DNA from: Virgisporangium aliadipatigenens
GTDB lineage: Bacteria > Actinomycetota > Actinomycetes > Mycobacteriales > Micromonosporaceae
Assembly (NCBI RefSeq): GCF_016863615.1
Contig: NZ_BOPF01000023.1
Coordinates: 110,703-174,702, forward strand
Direction: 5' to 3'
Length of the DNA: 64,000 bases
Shown: positions 43,270-50,900 of the stretch, piece after piece
Layout: the number at the start of each line of letters is the position of its first letter
Position numbering within the stretch: the stretch's first letter is position 1
The notes under the pieces: model-generated
What the model was told of the DNA's origin: nothing
Databases searched by the model: none
What the model saw: only the letters and a program-made list of their open reading frames with translations
Made by a program: the position numbers and the translations under genes

Positions 43270-43725
43270 ATGTCCAACAATTCTCGCGCCATGCCACAGC
43301 GCCATGCACTGCCCATTCCGCACTTTGTCGAACTCGCCCCGCTCGGCCCACTACCGCCCGCCGAATCCGCGAGGTGCGCAGCGCTTCGACGGGCGACGGA
43401 TTCGGCGCCGCGCTCATTTCCCCGCGTCCGATCCGGTGACGCTCGCGGTCAGCCTGGTGCACGAGTTCCAGCACATCAAGCTCGGTGGGCTGCTGCACGT
43501 GTTGCCGTTCCTGCACGAACACGCACCCTCGGAACGGGTCGTCGCGCTCTGACGCGACGACCCGCGTCCGCTTTCCGGTCTGCTCCACGGGGCTGGCGCA
43601 CCATGATCCGCAACCCGGAACTGGTCCGCGCCGTCTACCTCGCGGCTCTGCGGCACGAGTCACCGCTGTCGCCCGTGGCGGTCGCCGAGTGGCTCACCGA
43701 CGACGACCGCCGGGCCCACCGCTGA
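43270..43725 (+). pseudogene. Wreck of an HExxH-type RiPP maturation enzyme gene
   Basis: Four family blocks survive in order but in different frames: TGDGFGAALISPRP (~43390), DPVTLAVSLVHEFQHIKL with the HExxH site (~43434), RDDPRPLSGLLHGAGA (~43556) and IRNPELVRAVYLAAL then VAVAEWL at the end (~43605-43725). In intact homologues (HExxH peptide beta-hydroxylase, often fused to FxsB radical SAM) these are separated by more sequence, so both frameshifts and deletions have occurred. No CxxxCxxC radical-SAM motif remains anywhere between the precursor and here. Confidence 0.7.
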
Positions 43726-43731
43726 CCCTCG

Positions 43732-46700
43732 CTACAGCCCGAGCGGGTCCACGTCGCAGTCCGCCCGGAGGTTCTGAGCGGCGTTGAGGGTCGCGGGATG
43801 CCGGTCGCCCAGCGTCTTGCGGAAGCGTGTCATGGTGTCCGCGTACAGCAACTCCGCAGCCTGCTCGCGGTCCAGCGCGCGCAGGTCGAGGGAAAGGTTG
43901 GCCGCGACCGCCAGGGTCGACGGGTGGTCCGCTCCGAGGACACGAGCCGAACGCCCGTGGGTGTCGGTGTCGAGCTCGTACGCCTCCTGCGCCTGGTTGA
44001 GCACAAACAGGTCGCTGGCGAGGTTGGTCGCGCAGATCAGGGTGACGTTGTGGTCGGGACCCAGCGCCGCCAGCAGCAGTTCGAGAATCTCACGGTTGGA
44101 ATCGTGTGCCGCGCCGACGTCTCCCAGCAGGCGCAGAACGACCGCGAGATTGGCGCGTGCCGACAGCGTGTGGGGATGCTTCGCCCCGAGTTTGCGCCGG
44201 TACCGGTCGACCGTGACCTCACCGAAGCTGCGGGCCGCTTCCAACTTGTTGTCGTCGCGCAGGTCGACCGCCAGGCTGAGGGTGGCGGCCATCGTGTCGG
44301 GGTGGTCCTCACCGTAGCGCCGCCGCAACCGCTCCCTCACTTCTTCGTTGAGCGCGCGCGCACCGGTGTGATCGCCCGCCTTTCGTCGGGCAACCGCCAG
44401 GTTTCGCCCGGCCCGCATCGCGGTCGGATTGTCGAGACCGAACGCGCTCACGGTGCTGCGGTAGGTCTCCTCCTGCCGGCGGCGGCTCTCGACGTAAAGG
44501 CCCAACTCGCGAATGTCGATGGCGAGATTGTGCAGAGCGGACAGTGTCTCGACGTCGTCGCTGCCGAGCACCTCGCATCGGCGCTGGTAGGTCTCCTCGT
44601 CCTGTCTGCGCGCGGCCGCGAAGTCGCCGGTGAGCCGGTAGCTGACACCCAGATTGTTCGCCGACCGGAGGGTCACCGGATCGTCGCGGCCGAAAATGCG
44701 GCAGCACACCGCGTACACCTCCTCGTCCAGCTCGCGGGACTCGGCGAAGCGGCCCGCCGTGCGGTGCGAGTAGGCGACCATCATCTTCGCCTCCAGCGTC
44801 CCCTCGTCCTCCTCACCGAATTGCTCGACGTGGAGAGCCAGGGTCCGCCGGAACAGCTCGTCCGCCTCGCGGTAATGCCCGAGGACGGTCCGCACGAAGC
44901 CGAGATAGCGCGCCAGGCGCAGCGCCTGTCCGCTGTCCTCGCCGAAGATCCGCAGGCGGTGCCGGTAGGCCTCCTCGGCGAACTCCAGGCATCCCTCGTG
45001 ATCGCCCCAGTGATACAAGAACTCGACCATCTCGTAGACGAGTTCCTGCACGATCGGGTCGTCGGACTCCACAATCCGCGAGGCCATCGCGTGCGGCCGC
45101 ACCGCTTGATACCCGGCCCAGCGGGTCCGTCGGGCCGGGCTGTGCGGATTGGCGTTCGCCAGTAAGGTGTGCGCGCCGCGGCGCATCTGGTCACGCTGCA
45201 GCCCGTTGAGACGTCCGACCAGGACGGCCTGTACCAGCCGGTGCATCTGCAGCGTGTTGTTGCGGTGGTCGAACCTCGCCAGCGCGTACCGCTGGATGTC
45301 CCGGATCGCCCGACCGAGCTTGATCGGGTCACGCAGCGTCTCGTCCAGCGGGTCCGCGATCAGGGACGGCGGCGATCCGGCGAAGAACCCCCGGGAGATC
45401 GGCTCCGGGGCGAAGAAGGAACAGACCTGCAGCAGTTGCAGCGCCGCCAGGTTGACCTCTTCCAGCTTGTCCAGCGACACGTTCCACGCGGCGGCGACGG
45501 AGATCTGGTAGTCCGGCGACGACGTGTCGTCGAGCAGTTCGATGCGCTTGTCCTCCAGCAGGCGGAGGTACTCGTCGACCGGCATCCCGGTGGCGGCGTG
45601 CCACGCGGCGGCCTGCTCGACGGCGAGCGGGAGGTCGCCGAGCGCTTCGGCGAGGCGGTCCGCGTCGTGCTCGGACAGCTCCGGCGTACGGGTGGTCAGG
45701 AAGCGCTTGCTCTCGTCCCGGGTGAAGACATCGACCTCGAGCGCACGGGCCACCGCCCGCCATTCCGGGTTTCGCGACGTCACCAGGATCTTGCCGGCGC
45801 CACCCGTCGGGAAGTACGCGCGCACCTCCTGCAACGACTCCGCGTTGTCGAACACGAGGAGCCATTCCTGATACGGGATCTTGCCGGTGCTCAGTGCTTC
45901 CTGAACGGCCGGAACGGCGCTGTTGGCCTCAGGGCTGACATCCAGGTTGAGGCGCTGGGCCAGTTTCGTCAGAGAGGCGAGAATCTGTCCGGGCTGCTCC
46001 GCCGGAATCCACCAGATCAGGTCGTATTCACGGCTGTGACGATGTACGTACTCGATCGCCACCTGCGATTTTCCGACGCCGCCCATGCCGTGCAGGGCCT
46101 GCGGAAGAACCGCCGTCTCGCGCGCGACGCGCAGGTCGGCGTGCAACCGGTCGAGCAATATCTGGCGGCCGGTGAAGTTGGGGTTGCGGGGCGGCACATC
46201 GCCCCAGACCTGCGGAAGCTGGTCCGCGATGCGTGCTGTGGAAGTAGCGGAAGGCATGTTATCTCGGTCCTCCTCGTCGGCGCCCCGTCGTTCGAGGCCA
46301 GCTGGCACGACGACGCTCCTATCGACGCCACTTTGTGACGATATGTTCGCTTGTCCAGCTGTGCCTGATTCGTGGCCGGAGACCTCCTCTCCGGCCACGA
46401 ATCGGTTCTCGGCATCCGGGAGCGACCCCCGACCGCTCGCCGGAGGCTCTTCGGAGTCGGAGGACTGCTCGTGGTATGCCTCCCCGAGACCGAGGAAGTC
46501 GAGCTGCTCATGCAGCCATCGCCGCAGCGCGGCGGCGAGCGGGCCGCTGGTCACCTCGGCCGCGCGGGACACCAGGAGCAGCGCGGGAGGCAACACCGCC
46601 GGCGTCGCCGGCTCGGCGACCAGTTGGTCGAACGCGTGGAGGATGCCAACCGAACGGTCGACCAGGCTCGGCGAGACCTCGGCCGGCACGGAACGCCACC

Positions 46701-47091
46701 TCGCCGCCCCGGACAGGTCCGCGGCGCTCTTGAGGAGTTCACGCGCCCGCCGGATCTCGATGTCCGGCAGCAGGCCGGCGAGGCTGGCAGTCTCGATCAG
46801 GCGACAGGCGCGGCGGGCGGCGGCCTCTTCCGGCGCCATCGCCCGCAGGGCCGAGTGCAGCGCGCGCAGGCTCGGCGGATGTTCGAGGCAGGCGATGACG
46901 ATACCGATGATGTGCAGACGCGCTTCCGGCCTTTCCCGCACATCCGGAAAGCTCTCACTGTCCTGCCGGATCAACGTGATCAACAATCGCCGGTCAGCGA
47001 GCGAACTCGCAAAGGGCAGGCTGACCAACGCGTCGACCAGGCCCATTCGCAGTTCGGTTGCCGGATCCCGGCGTCCGGCCACTTCGCTCAC
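43732..47091 (-). CDS. EAD2-NB-ARC-TPR STAND protein
   Basis: 1119 residues. Residues ~12-100 (LVDALVSLPFASSL, ARLHIIGIVIAC, ALHSALRAM) are an EAD2-like adaptor shared with the nucleosidase. A helical region (~145-210) and a disordered linker follow. The NB-ARC ATPase (~310-600) has NFTGRQILLDRL, P-loop ALHGMGGVGKSQVAIEYV (~333), Walker B LLVFDNAES (~410), ILVTSRNPEW, and LGDLPLAVEQAAAW. The C-terminal ~440 residues are about nine TPRs of the kinesin-light-chain kind (GxxHPxTLxAxxNLA). It should sense a trigger through the TPRs, oligomerise with ATP, and engage effectors through the adaptor. It also resembles TPR proteins of FxSxx-COOH systems. Confidence 0.92.
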   Translation of the reverse strand: MSEVAGRRDPATELRMGLVDALVSLPFASSLADRRLLITLIRQDSESFPDVRERPEARLHIIGIVIACLEHPPSLRALHSALRAMAPEEAAARRACRLIETASLAGLLPDIEIRRARELLKSAADLSGAARWRSVPAEVSPSLVDRSVGILHAFDQLVAEPATPAVLPPALLLVSRAAEVTSGPLAAALRRWLHEQLDFLGLGEAYHEQSSDSEEPPASGRGSLPDAENRFVAGEEVSGHESGTAGQANISSQSGVDRSVVVPAGLERRGADEEDRDNMPSATSTARIADQLPQVWGDVPPRNPNFTGRQILLDRLHADLRVARETAVLPQALHGMGGVGKSQVAIEYVHRHSREYDLIWWIPAEQPGQILASLTKLAQRLNLDVSPEANSAVPAVQEALSTGKIPYQEWLLVFDNAESLQEVRAYFPTGGAGKILVTSRNPEWRAVARALEVDVFTRDESKRFLTTRTPELSEHDADRLAEALGDLPLAVEQAAAWHAATGMPVDEYLRLLEDKRIELLDDTSSPDYQISVAAAWNVSLDKLEEVNLAALQLLQVCSFFAPEPISRGFFAGSPPSLIADPLDETLRDPIKLGRAIRDIQRYALARFDHRNNTLQMHRLVQAVLVGRLNGLQRDQMRRGAHTLLANANPHSPARRTRWAGYQAVRPHAMASRIVESDDPIVQELVYEMVEFLYHWGDHEGCLEFAEEAYRHRLRIFGEDSGQALRLARYLGFVRTVLGHYREADELFRRTLALHVEQFGEEDEGTLEAKMMVAYSHRTAGRFAESRELDEEVYAVCCRIFGRDDPVTLRSANNLGVSYRLTGDFAAARRQDEETYQRRCEVLGSDDVETLSALHNLAIDIRELGLYVESRRRQEETYRSTVSAFGLDNPTAMRAGRNLAVARRKAGDHTGARALNEEVRERLRRRYGEDHPDTMAATLSLAVDLRDDNKLEAARSFGEVTVDRYRRKLGAKHPHTLSARANLAVVLRLLGDVGAAHDSNREILELLLAALGPDHNVTLICATNLASDLFVLNQAQEAYELDTDTHGRSARVLGADHPSTLAVAANLSLDLRALDREQAAELLYADTMTRFRKTLGDRHPATLNAAQNLRADCDVDPLGL

Positions 47092-47201
47092 CGAACCCCC
47101 TGCACACCGAGCATGATCGCTGGACGCGCTGACACAACGCCGATCGAGGCATGCGCCACAGGCGTCGAATACATCGACAATATACGGTGAAAGAGGTTCG
47201 C

Positions 47202-47240
47202 AAAAAAATTGGGCCTCGGGACGGACGTACCGAGGCCCAA
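47202..47240 (-). terminator. Intrinsic terminator with U-tract
   Basis: An 11-bp perfect stem (47209-47219 with 47230-47240) with a 10-nt loop. On the minus strand the stem is followed by seven T, making a textbook rho-independent terminator 42 bp past the cyclase-like gene. T-tracts are rare in this genome, so this one stands out. Confidence 0.9.
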
Positions 47241-47281
47241 GGAACGCAATTTCGTAACTTCGGTCGCGCGGGACGGAAGGT

Positions 47282-48496
47282 TTACATCACCCGGGTGACG
47301 TCCTCCTCCTGGAACGCCCGCACCATCCGCCGCACATTCTCGTACAGCGTGCCGGCCCGGACCCCGATCACGTAGTGCGGCAGTTCGGCCAATTCCGCCA
47401 GTGCCCCGAACGTGCCGGGCACCGTCATGTACGGCGACAGCAGCACGACCGAGTGCGGCTGACCCAGGTCGACGGCCACGCAGCCCATCGTCGGGCACGC
47501 CCCGGTCTGGTACACCTCGAGCCCGTCGGCGCGGGAGCCGTAGCGTTCCTTGAACCGCTGGAACGACACCATCGCATCCTTGATCTTCGCCTGGAAGTCC
47601 TCGCCCCGTTGCAGCGACAGGTTGCGGGTGGACTCCGAGTCGGGATCCATGAGCACGCAGCGGTACCGGCCGCCACGGTCCAGGAAGTCGAGCACCGCGT
47701 CGCGGAAGTACGCGGGGCGTTCGGTCGTGACGAGGTAGCGGGCGCCGGTACGGATGGCGCTGCCGATGTCGACGATCTCGTGCACGGCGGCGCGCACGAG
47801 GCGGGCCTTCTCGACCTGGCTGGGGCGTTCGTGGTGGCCGAAGATCGGCACCGCGCCGGCGAGCCCGTGCGTGGCGAGCCAGGCCCGGTCGGCGTCACCC
47901 GGGCGGCGCGGCCCGGGACCGGTGGCCGCCACGTACACGTCGCGCCCCTCGAACGATCCGGCCCGTTCGAAGCGCTTGGCGAAGTCGCCGGCGACCTGGT
48001 ACACGTCCTCCGAGACGGTGACGGTGTCGATCGGCGCCACCTTTTCCAGGTGCGCGACGAAGTTGATGTCCGGCGAGTACATGCGCCCCTCGAAGCCCAC
48101 GCCGCGGTAGTTGATCGTGCCGCGGTGCACGGCGAGGCGCAGGTGCAGTTCGCCGCCGATGCCGAGGTCCTCGAACTCGTCGCGCAGGTGCCGCAGGTCC
48201 ATCTCCAGCAGTTTCAACGCGAACGACAGCGTCACGTCGAGCGCGATGCTCTCGTCGGCGTCGTGGACGGCGAGGAAGCCGCCGTCGCCCGCCCAGCGCC
48301 AGACGTGCGCCCGCTCGCAGCGCCGGTCCCGCGCGACCGACGTCAGGCGTGCGACGACCTTCTCGTACAGCATGTCGAACGCGCGTGCCGCCCGGTCCCG
48401 GGGATTGGCTGACACGATGCTGGAATGACCCGCGGAATCCAGAAAAATCAGGAACACATTTTCGAATGTGCCTTCGGGTTCGAAATCCTCGACCAC
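47282..48496 (-). CDS. Class III nucleotide-cyclase-like protein with C-terminal domain
   Basis: 404 residues. Residues ~13-185 fit a class III cyclase fold: FLIFLDSAGHSSI with the first metal Asp, RWAGDGGFLAVHD with the second, LRLAVHRGTINYRGVGFEG, YSPDINFVAHLEKVAPIDTVTVSEDVYQ with the Asn that follows the substrate strand; the usual Arg four residues later is His-Leu-Glu-Lys here, and the base-specifying Lys is Arg. So the product may not be cAMP, or the domain may only bind nucleotides. Residues ~215-404 (VTTERPAYFRDAVLDFLDRG, VLMDPDSES) form a second domain I cannot name with certainty. GTG start, GGGGAG upstream. No membrane helix. Confidence 0.75.
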   Translation of the reverse strand: MVEDFEPEGTFENVFLIFLDSAGHSSIVSANPRDRAARAFDMLYEKVVARLTSVARDRRCERAHVWRWAGDGGFLAVHDADESIALDVTLSFALKLLEMDLRHLRDEFEDLGIGGELHLRLAVHRGTINYRGVGFEGRMYSPDINFVAHLEKVAPIDTVTVSEDVYQVAGDFAKRFERAGSFEGRDVYVAATGPGPRRPGDADRAWLATHGLAGAVPIFGHHERPSQVEKARLVRAAVHEIVDIGSAIRTGARYLVTTERPAYFRDAVLDFLDRGGRYRCVLMDPDSESTRNLSLQRGEDFQAKIKDAMVSFQRFKERYGSRADGLEVYQTGACPTMGCVAVDLGQPHSVVLLSPYMTVPGTFGALAELAELPHYVIGVRAGTLYENVRRMVRAFQEEDVTRVM

Positions 48497-48813
48497 GCCC
48501 GGCTCCCCTCAACGGGATTTATTGATCAACGTCGGTCAACGCTCCATGGTCGCACGTCACGAGCCGCCGTTCCGTGCCGGAGGACACGCAACCATGCTCG
48601 GCAGCTCGACCGAACGACGCAAGCGCCCACCCGTTCGGGCAGCGTGGATTACCCGAGCAAATGTCGCGTCGGAATCGGAGTGAACTTCAATCGGCTGACG
48701 GGTCGTCTCTTTCGGATGCGCTCCGTCCGTTCAGCCATTGCGGCGGTGGACCCGTTGCCACCTATGGTGATTGCCGAATCACCGCTTCCGTGGCCCGGAA
48801 AGGCCTCGCAGAG
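48497..48813. other. Divergent intergenic region, 317 bp
   Basis: This gap separates the cyclase-like gene (minus) from the GAP1-like gene (plus) and must hold both promoters. Its left third is AT-richer than the surroundings. I find no convincing ORF, repeat, iron box or terminator, and no promoter I would place with confidence. Confidence 0.6.
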
Positions 48814-50895
48814 ATGACGGACATCGACCTGACCATCGTGCGGCCGGCCGAGGGGTCGGAAGCATTCCGGGAAGCCGCGCCGACGCTGCCGGCGGTGGCC
48901 ACCGAGACGGTTCCGCACCCGGTGTGGAGCCTGCGGCACGTCGCCGTCGAGGGGCTCGGCGGGCACTGGTGCTTCGCCGTTCGCGGGCGCGGTCCCGGGT
49001 ACGGGGCGGCGGGTGAGGTCCGGTTCGCGTTCGCGCCGGAGGAACACCCCGCGGCCGAGGTGTGGGTGGCGGGCGCCCGGGCCGTCGCCGAGGAGAAGCT
49101 TCCGGACGGCGAGCCGGACCGACGCGTGCTGTCCGACGTTCTCGCCGCTTTGGCGATGGAACGCCCATTGCTTGTCGTGCCGGGCACCCCCACGGCCGTC
49201 GCCGGGGTGCTGCGCGCGGTGCTGAGCGTCCTGCCCCGCCCGGTCGCCGCGGCGTGGACCTGGTCGACCTGCGCGCTGGAGGAGTCCACGACGGCGCCGC
49301 CGCTCGTGACCGGCCAGCCGTTGGACGGGACGCACACCGTCGAGGCGACCCCGGACTCCGGGGAACTGCACCGCTTCCTGAAGGACGCGCGGCGGATCAA
49401 CGCGTTCGACGACCTGGTCGGGCACGCACTCACCGGCACGCAGCACGACCTCGCCGAGGTGATCGGGCGCAGCGCGGCGCCGACGCTCGTGGCGCTGCTG
49501 GACGAGATCGCGACCGAACTCGGCTCGCTGACCGCGGAAGACGTCGCGGGCGTACTCGCGGCGCCCACGACCGCCGGCCTGTCCCGCCTGCAGAACCGCC
49601 CGGACCTGGTGACCACCTGGGCCGAACGCCACCCGGCCGACGCCCTGCGCTACCTCGAACGCGACGAGGTCCCGACGCTGCGCGTGGCGGCGCTGGCCGG
49701 CCTGGTGTCGTTGCAGCGCACGGTCGCCGACAACGTGCTCGGCCTGCCGCCGGCCGACCGGCCCGGCTGGGCGGAACACCTCGCGGCGTTGCTGACGGAG
49801 TTCGAGCCGCACCGGCCCAACCGGGTGGCCCTGATGCGGGAGCTCGCCCGCCCCGGCGGCGTGCTCGGCGACCCCGAACGCCTCGGCGCCACCCACGACT
49901 GGCTGCGCCGCCTGGGCCTGTCCCCCGCGTCCGAGCCGGAACTCTTCCCGCCCCGGCCGGGCGTGGTGGTCGCCGACCTCGACGCGGAGGGTCTGGTGAG
50001 CCCGCGCGCCCTGGCCGAACTGCGCCGCGCCCCGAAGCCCGCCCGCCTGCTGCTGGACGCGGCGACGCGGGCCCGCCCGATGGCTCCGGAGACGGCCGCG
50101 GACGTGCTGGCCCACGCGGCGGCGCTGGGCGCGACGGACCTGCACGAACCGGCACAGGCGTTGACGCAGCGGGCGACGGCGCGCCGCGCGCTCGTCCCGG
50201 CCGCCGGCCGGCGCGCGTCGGCCCGATGGCTCGCGGCTCTGCTCGACGGGCTCGCGGCGCACGGAGTTCCGCCGGAGAGCCGGCGCACCGCCCTGAACGG
50301 CGGCCTGCTGGCCCTGCGGGCCCGCGGCGGTCGCGACCCGCTGGCGCTGCCCGCCCTGCGCGAGGCCGGCCGCGAGCTGGGCCTGACCGACCCCGAACCG
50401 GCACCGTCCACGTCGGACGGACGGCTGCGGGGATGGTTGCTGCGCATCGGGATCAGCGCGCTGGTGCTGCTGCTGTGCGCACTGGCGCTGTTCCTCAGCG
50501 GCGCCGGCCGGCAGCACGCGCTCGCCCCGCCCGCCGGCCTGCCGGCCGCCGCCACGAAGGCGCCGCCCGCCACGGAGGTCCGCGCCACCCGGAAGCAACA
50601 GTCCACTGTGGACGGCCCGGTGTCGTTCACCGTCGTCTTCGAGTCGTCGTTCGACGCCGACGCGGCGGTGGCGGAGTTCGACCGGCGGGTGGCGGGTCGC
50701 GGCGTGGCCGAGGTGACGCTGGTCGGCTACGGGGACAGCCCGCTCGTGGCGCGCAGCCGCGCCGAGGCGCTGCGGGACCTGTTGCGCGAACGCCGTCCCG
50801 CGCAGTTCGCCGCCGCGCGGGTGCATCCGCCGCGCGGCCGCCCCGCCGACGGGCACCGGCTCGGCAGCGTGGAGGTCACGGTCCGTTTAGCGTAG
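48814..50895 (+). CDS. Large GAP1-like protein with TM helix and OmpA-like tail
   Basis: 693 residues from ATG 48814. The segment ~110-160 (PLLVVPGTPTAVAGVLRAVL, LPRPVAAAWTWSTCALEEST) resembles the middle domain of GTPase-associated protein 1 (GAP1), which appears in actinobacterial conflict loci. Helical repeats follow. One membrane helix (~548-570, LLRIGISALVLLLCALALFL) is followed by a Pro/Ala linker and an extracytoplasmic domain (~610-693; VSFTVVFESSFDADAAVAEF, VGYGDSPLVARSRAEALRDLL) that looks like OmpA/MotB peptidoglycan-binding folds. So it may span from cytoplasm to wall. Divergent from the cyclase-like gene. Confidence 0.55.
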   Translation: MTDIDLTIVRPAEGSEAFREAAPTLPAVATETVPHPVWSLRHVAVEGLGGHWCFAVRGRGPGYGAAGEVRFAFAPEEHPAAEVWVAGARAVAEEKLPDGEPDRRVLSDVLAALAMERPLLVVPGTPTAVAGVLRAVLSVLPRPVAAAWTWSTCALEESTTAPPLVTGQPLDGTHTVEATPDSGELHRFLKDARRINAFDDLVGHALTGTQHDLAEVIGRSAAPTLVALLDEIATELGSLTAEDVAGVLAAPTTAGLSRLQNRPDLVTTWAERHPADALRYLERDEVPTLRVAALAGLVSLQRTVADNVLGLPPADRPGWAEHLAALLTEFEPHRPNRVALMRELARPGGVLGDPERLGATHDWLRRLGLSPASEPELFPPRPGVVVADLDAEGLVSPRALAELRRAPKPARLLLDAATRARPMAPETAADVLAHAAALGATDLHEPAQALTQRATARRALVPAAGRRASARWLAALLDGLAAHGVPPESRRTALNGGLLALRARGGRDPLALPALREAGRELGLTDPEPAPSTSDGRLRGWLLRIGISALVLLLCALALFLSGAGRQHALAPPAGLPAAATKAPPATEVRATRKQQSTVDGPVSFTVVFESSFDADAAVAEFDRRVAGRGVAEVTLVGYGDSPLVARSRAEALRDLLRERRPAQFAAARVHPPRGRPADGHRLGSVEVTVRLA
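50601..50613. repeat. GTCCACTGTGGAC palindrome, exact copy (GAP1-like gene)
   Basis: An exact copy (T centre) of the iterated 13-bp palindrome, in the linker after the membrane helix of the GAP1-like protein, encoding QSTVDG. Confidence 0.8.
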
Positions 50896-50900
50896 GGCGG

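Noticed and set aside
48574..48813. Longer N-terminus for the GAP1-like protein starting at 48574
   Set aside because: The extra 80 codons lie in the divergent promoter region, lack conserved or structured sequence, and a better start (ATG 48814) precedes the recognisable domain.
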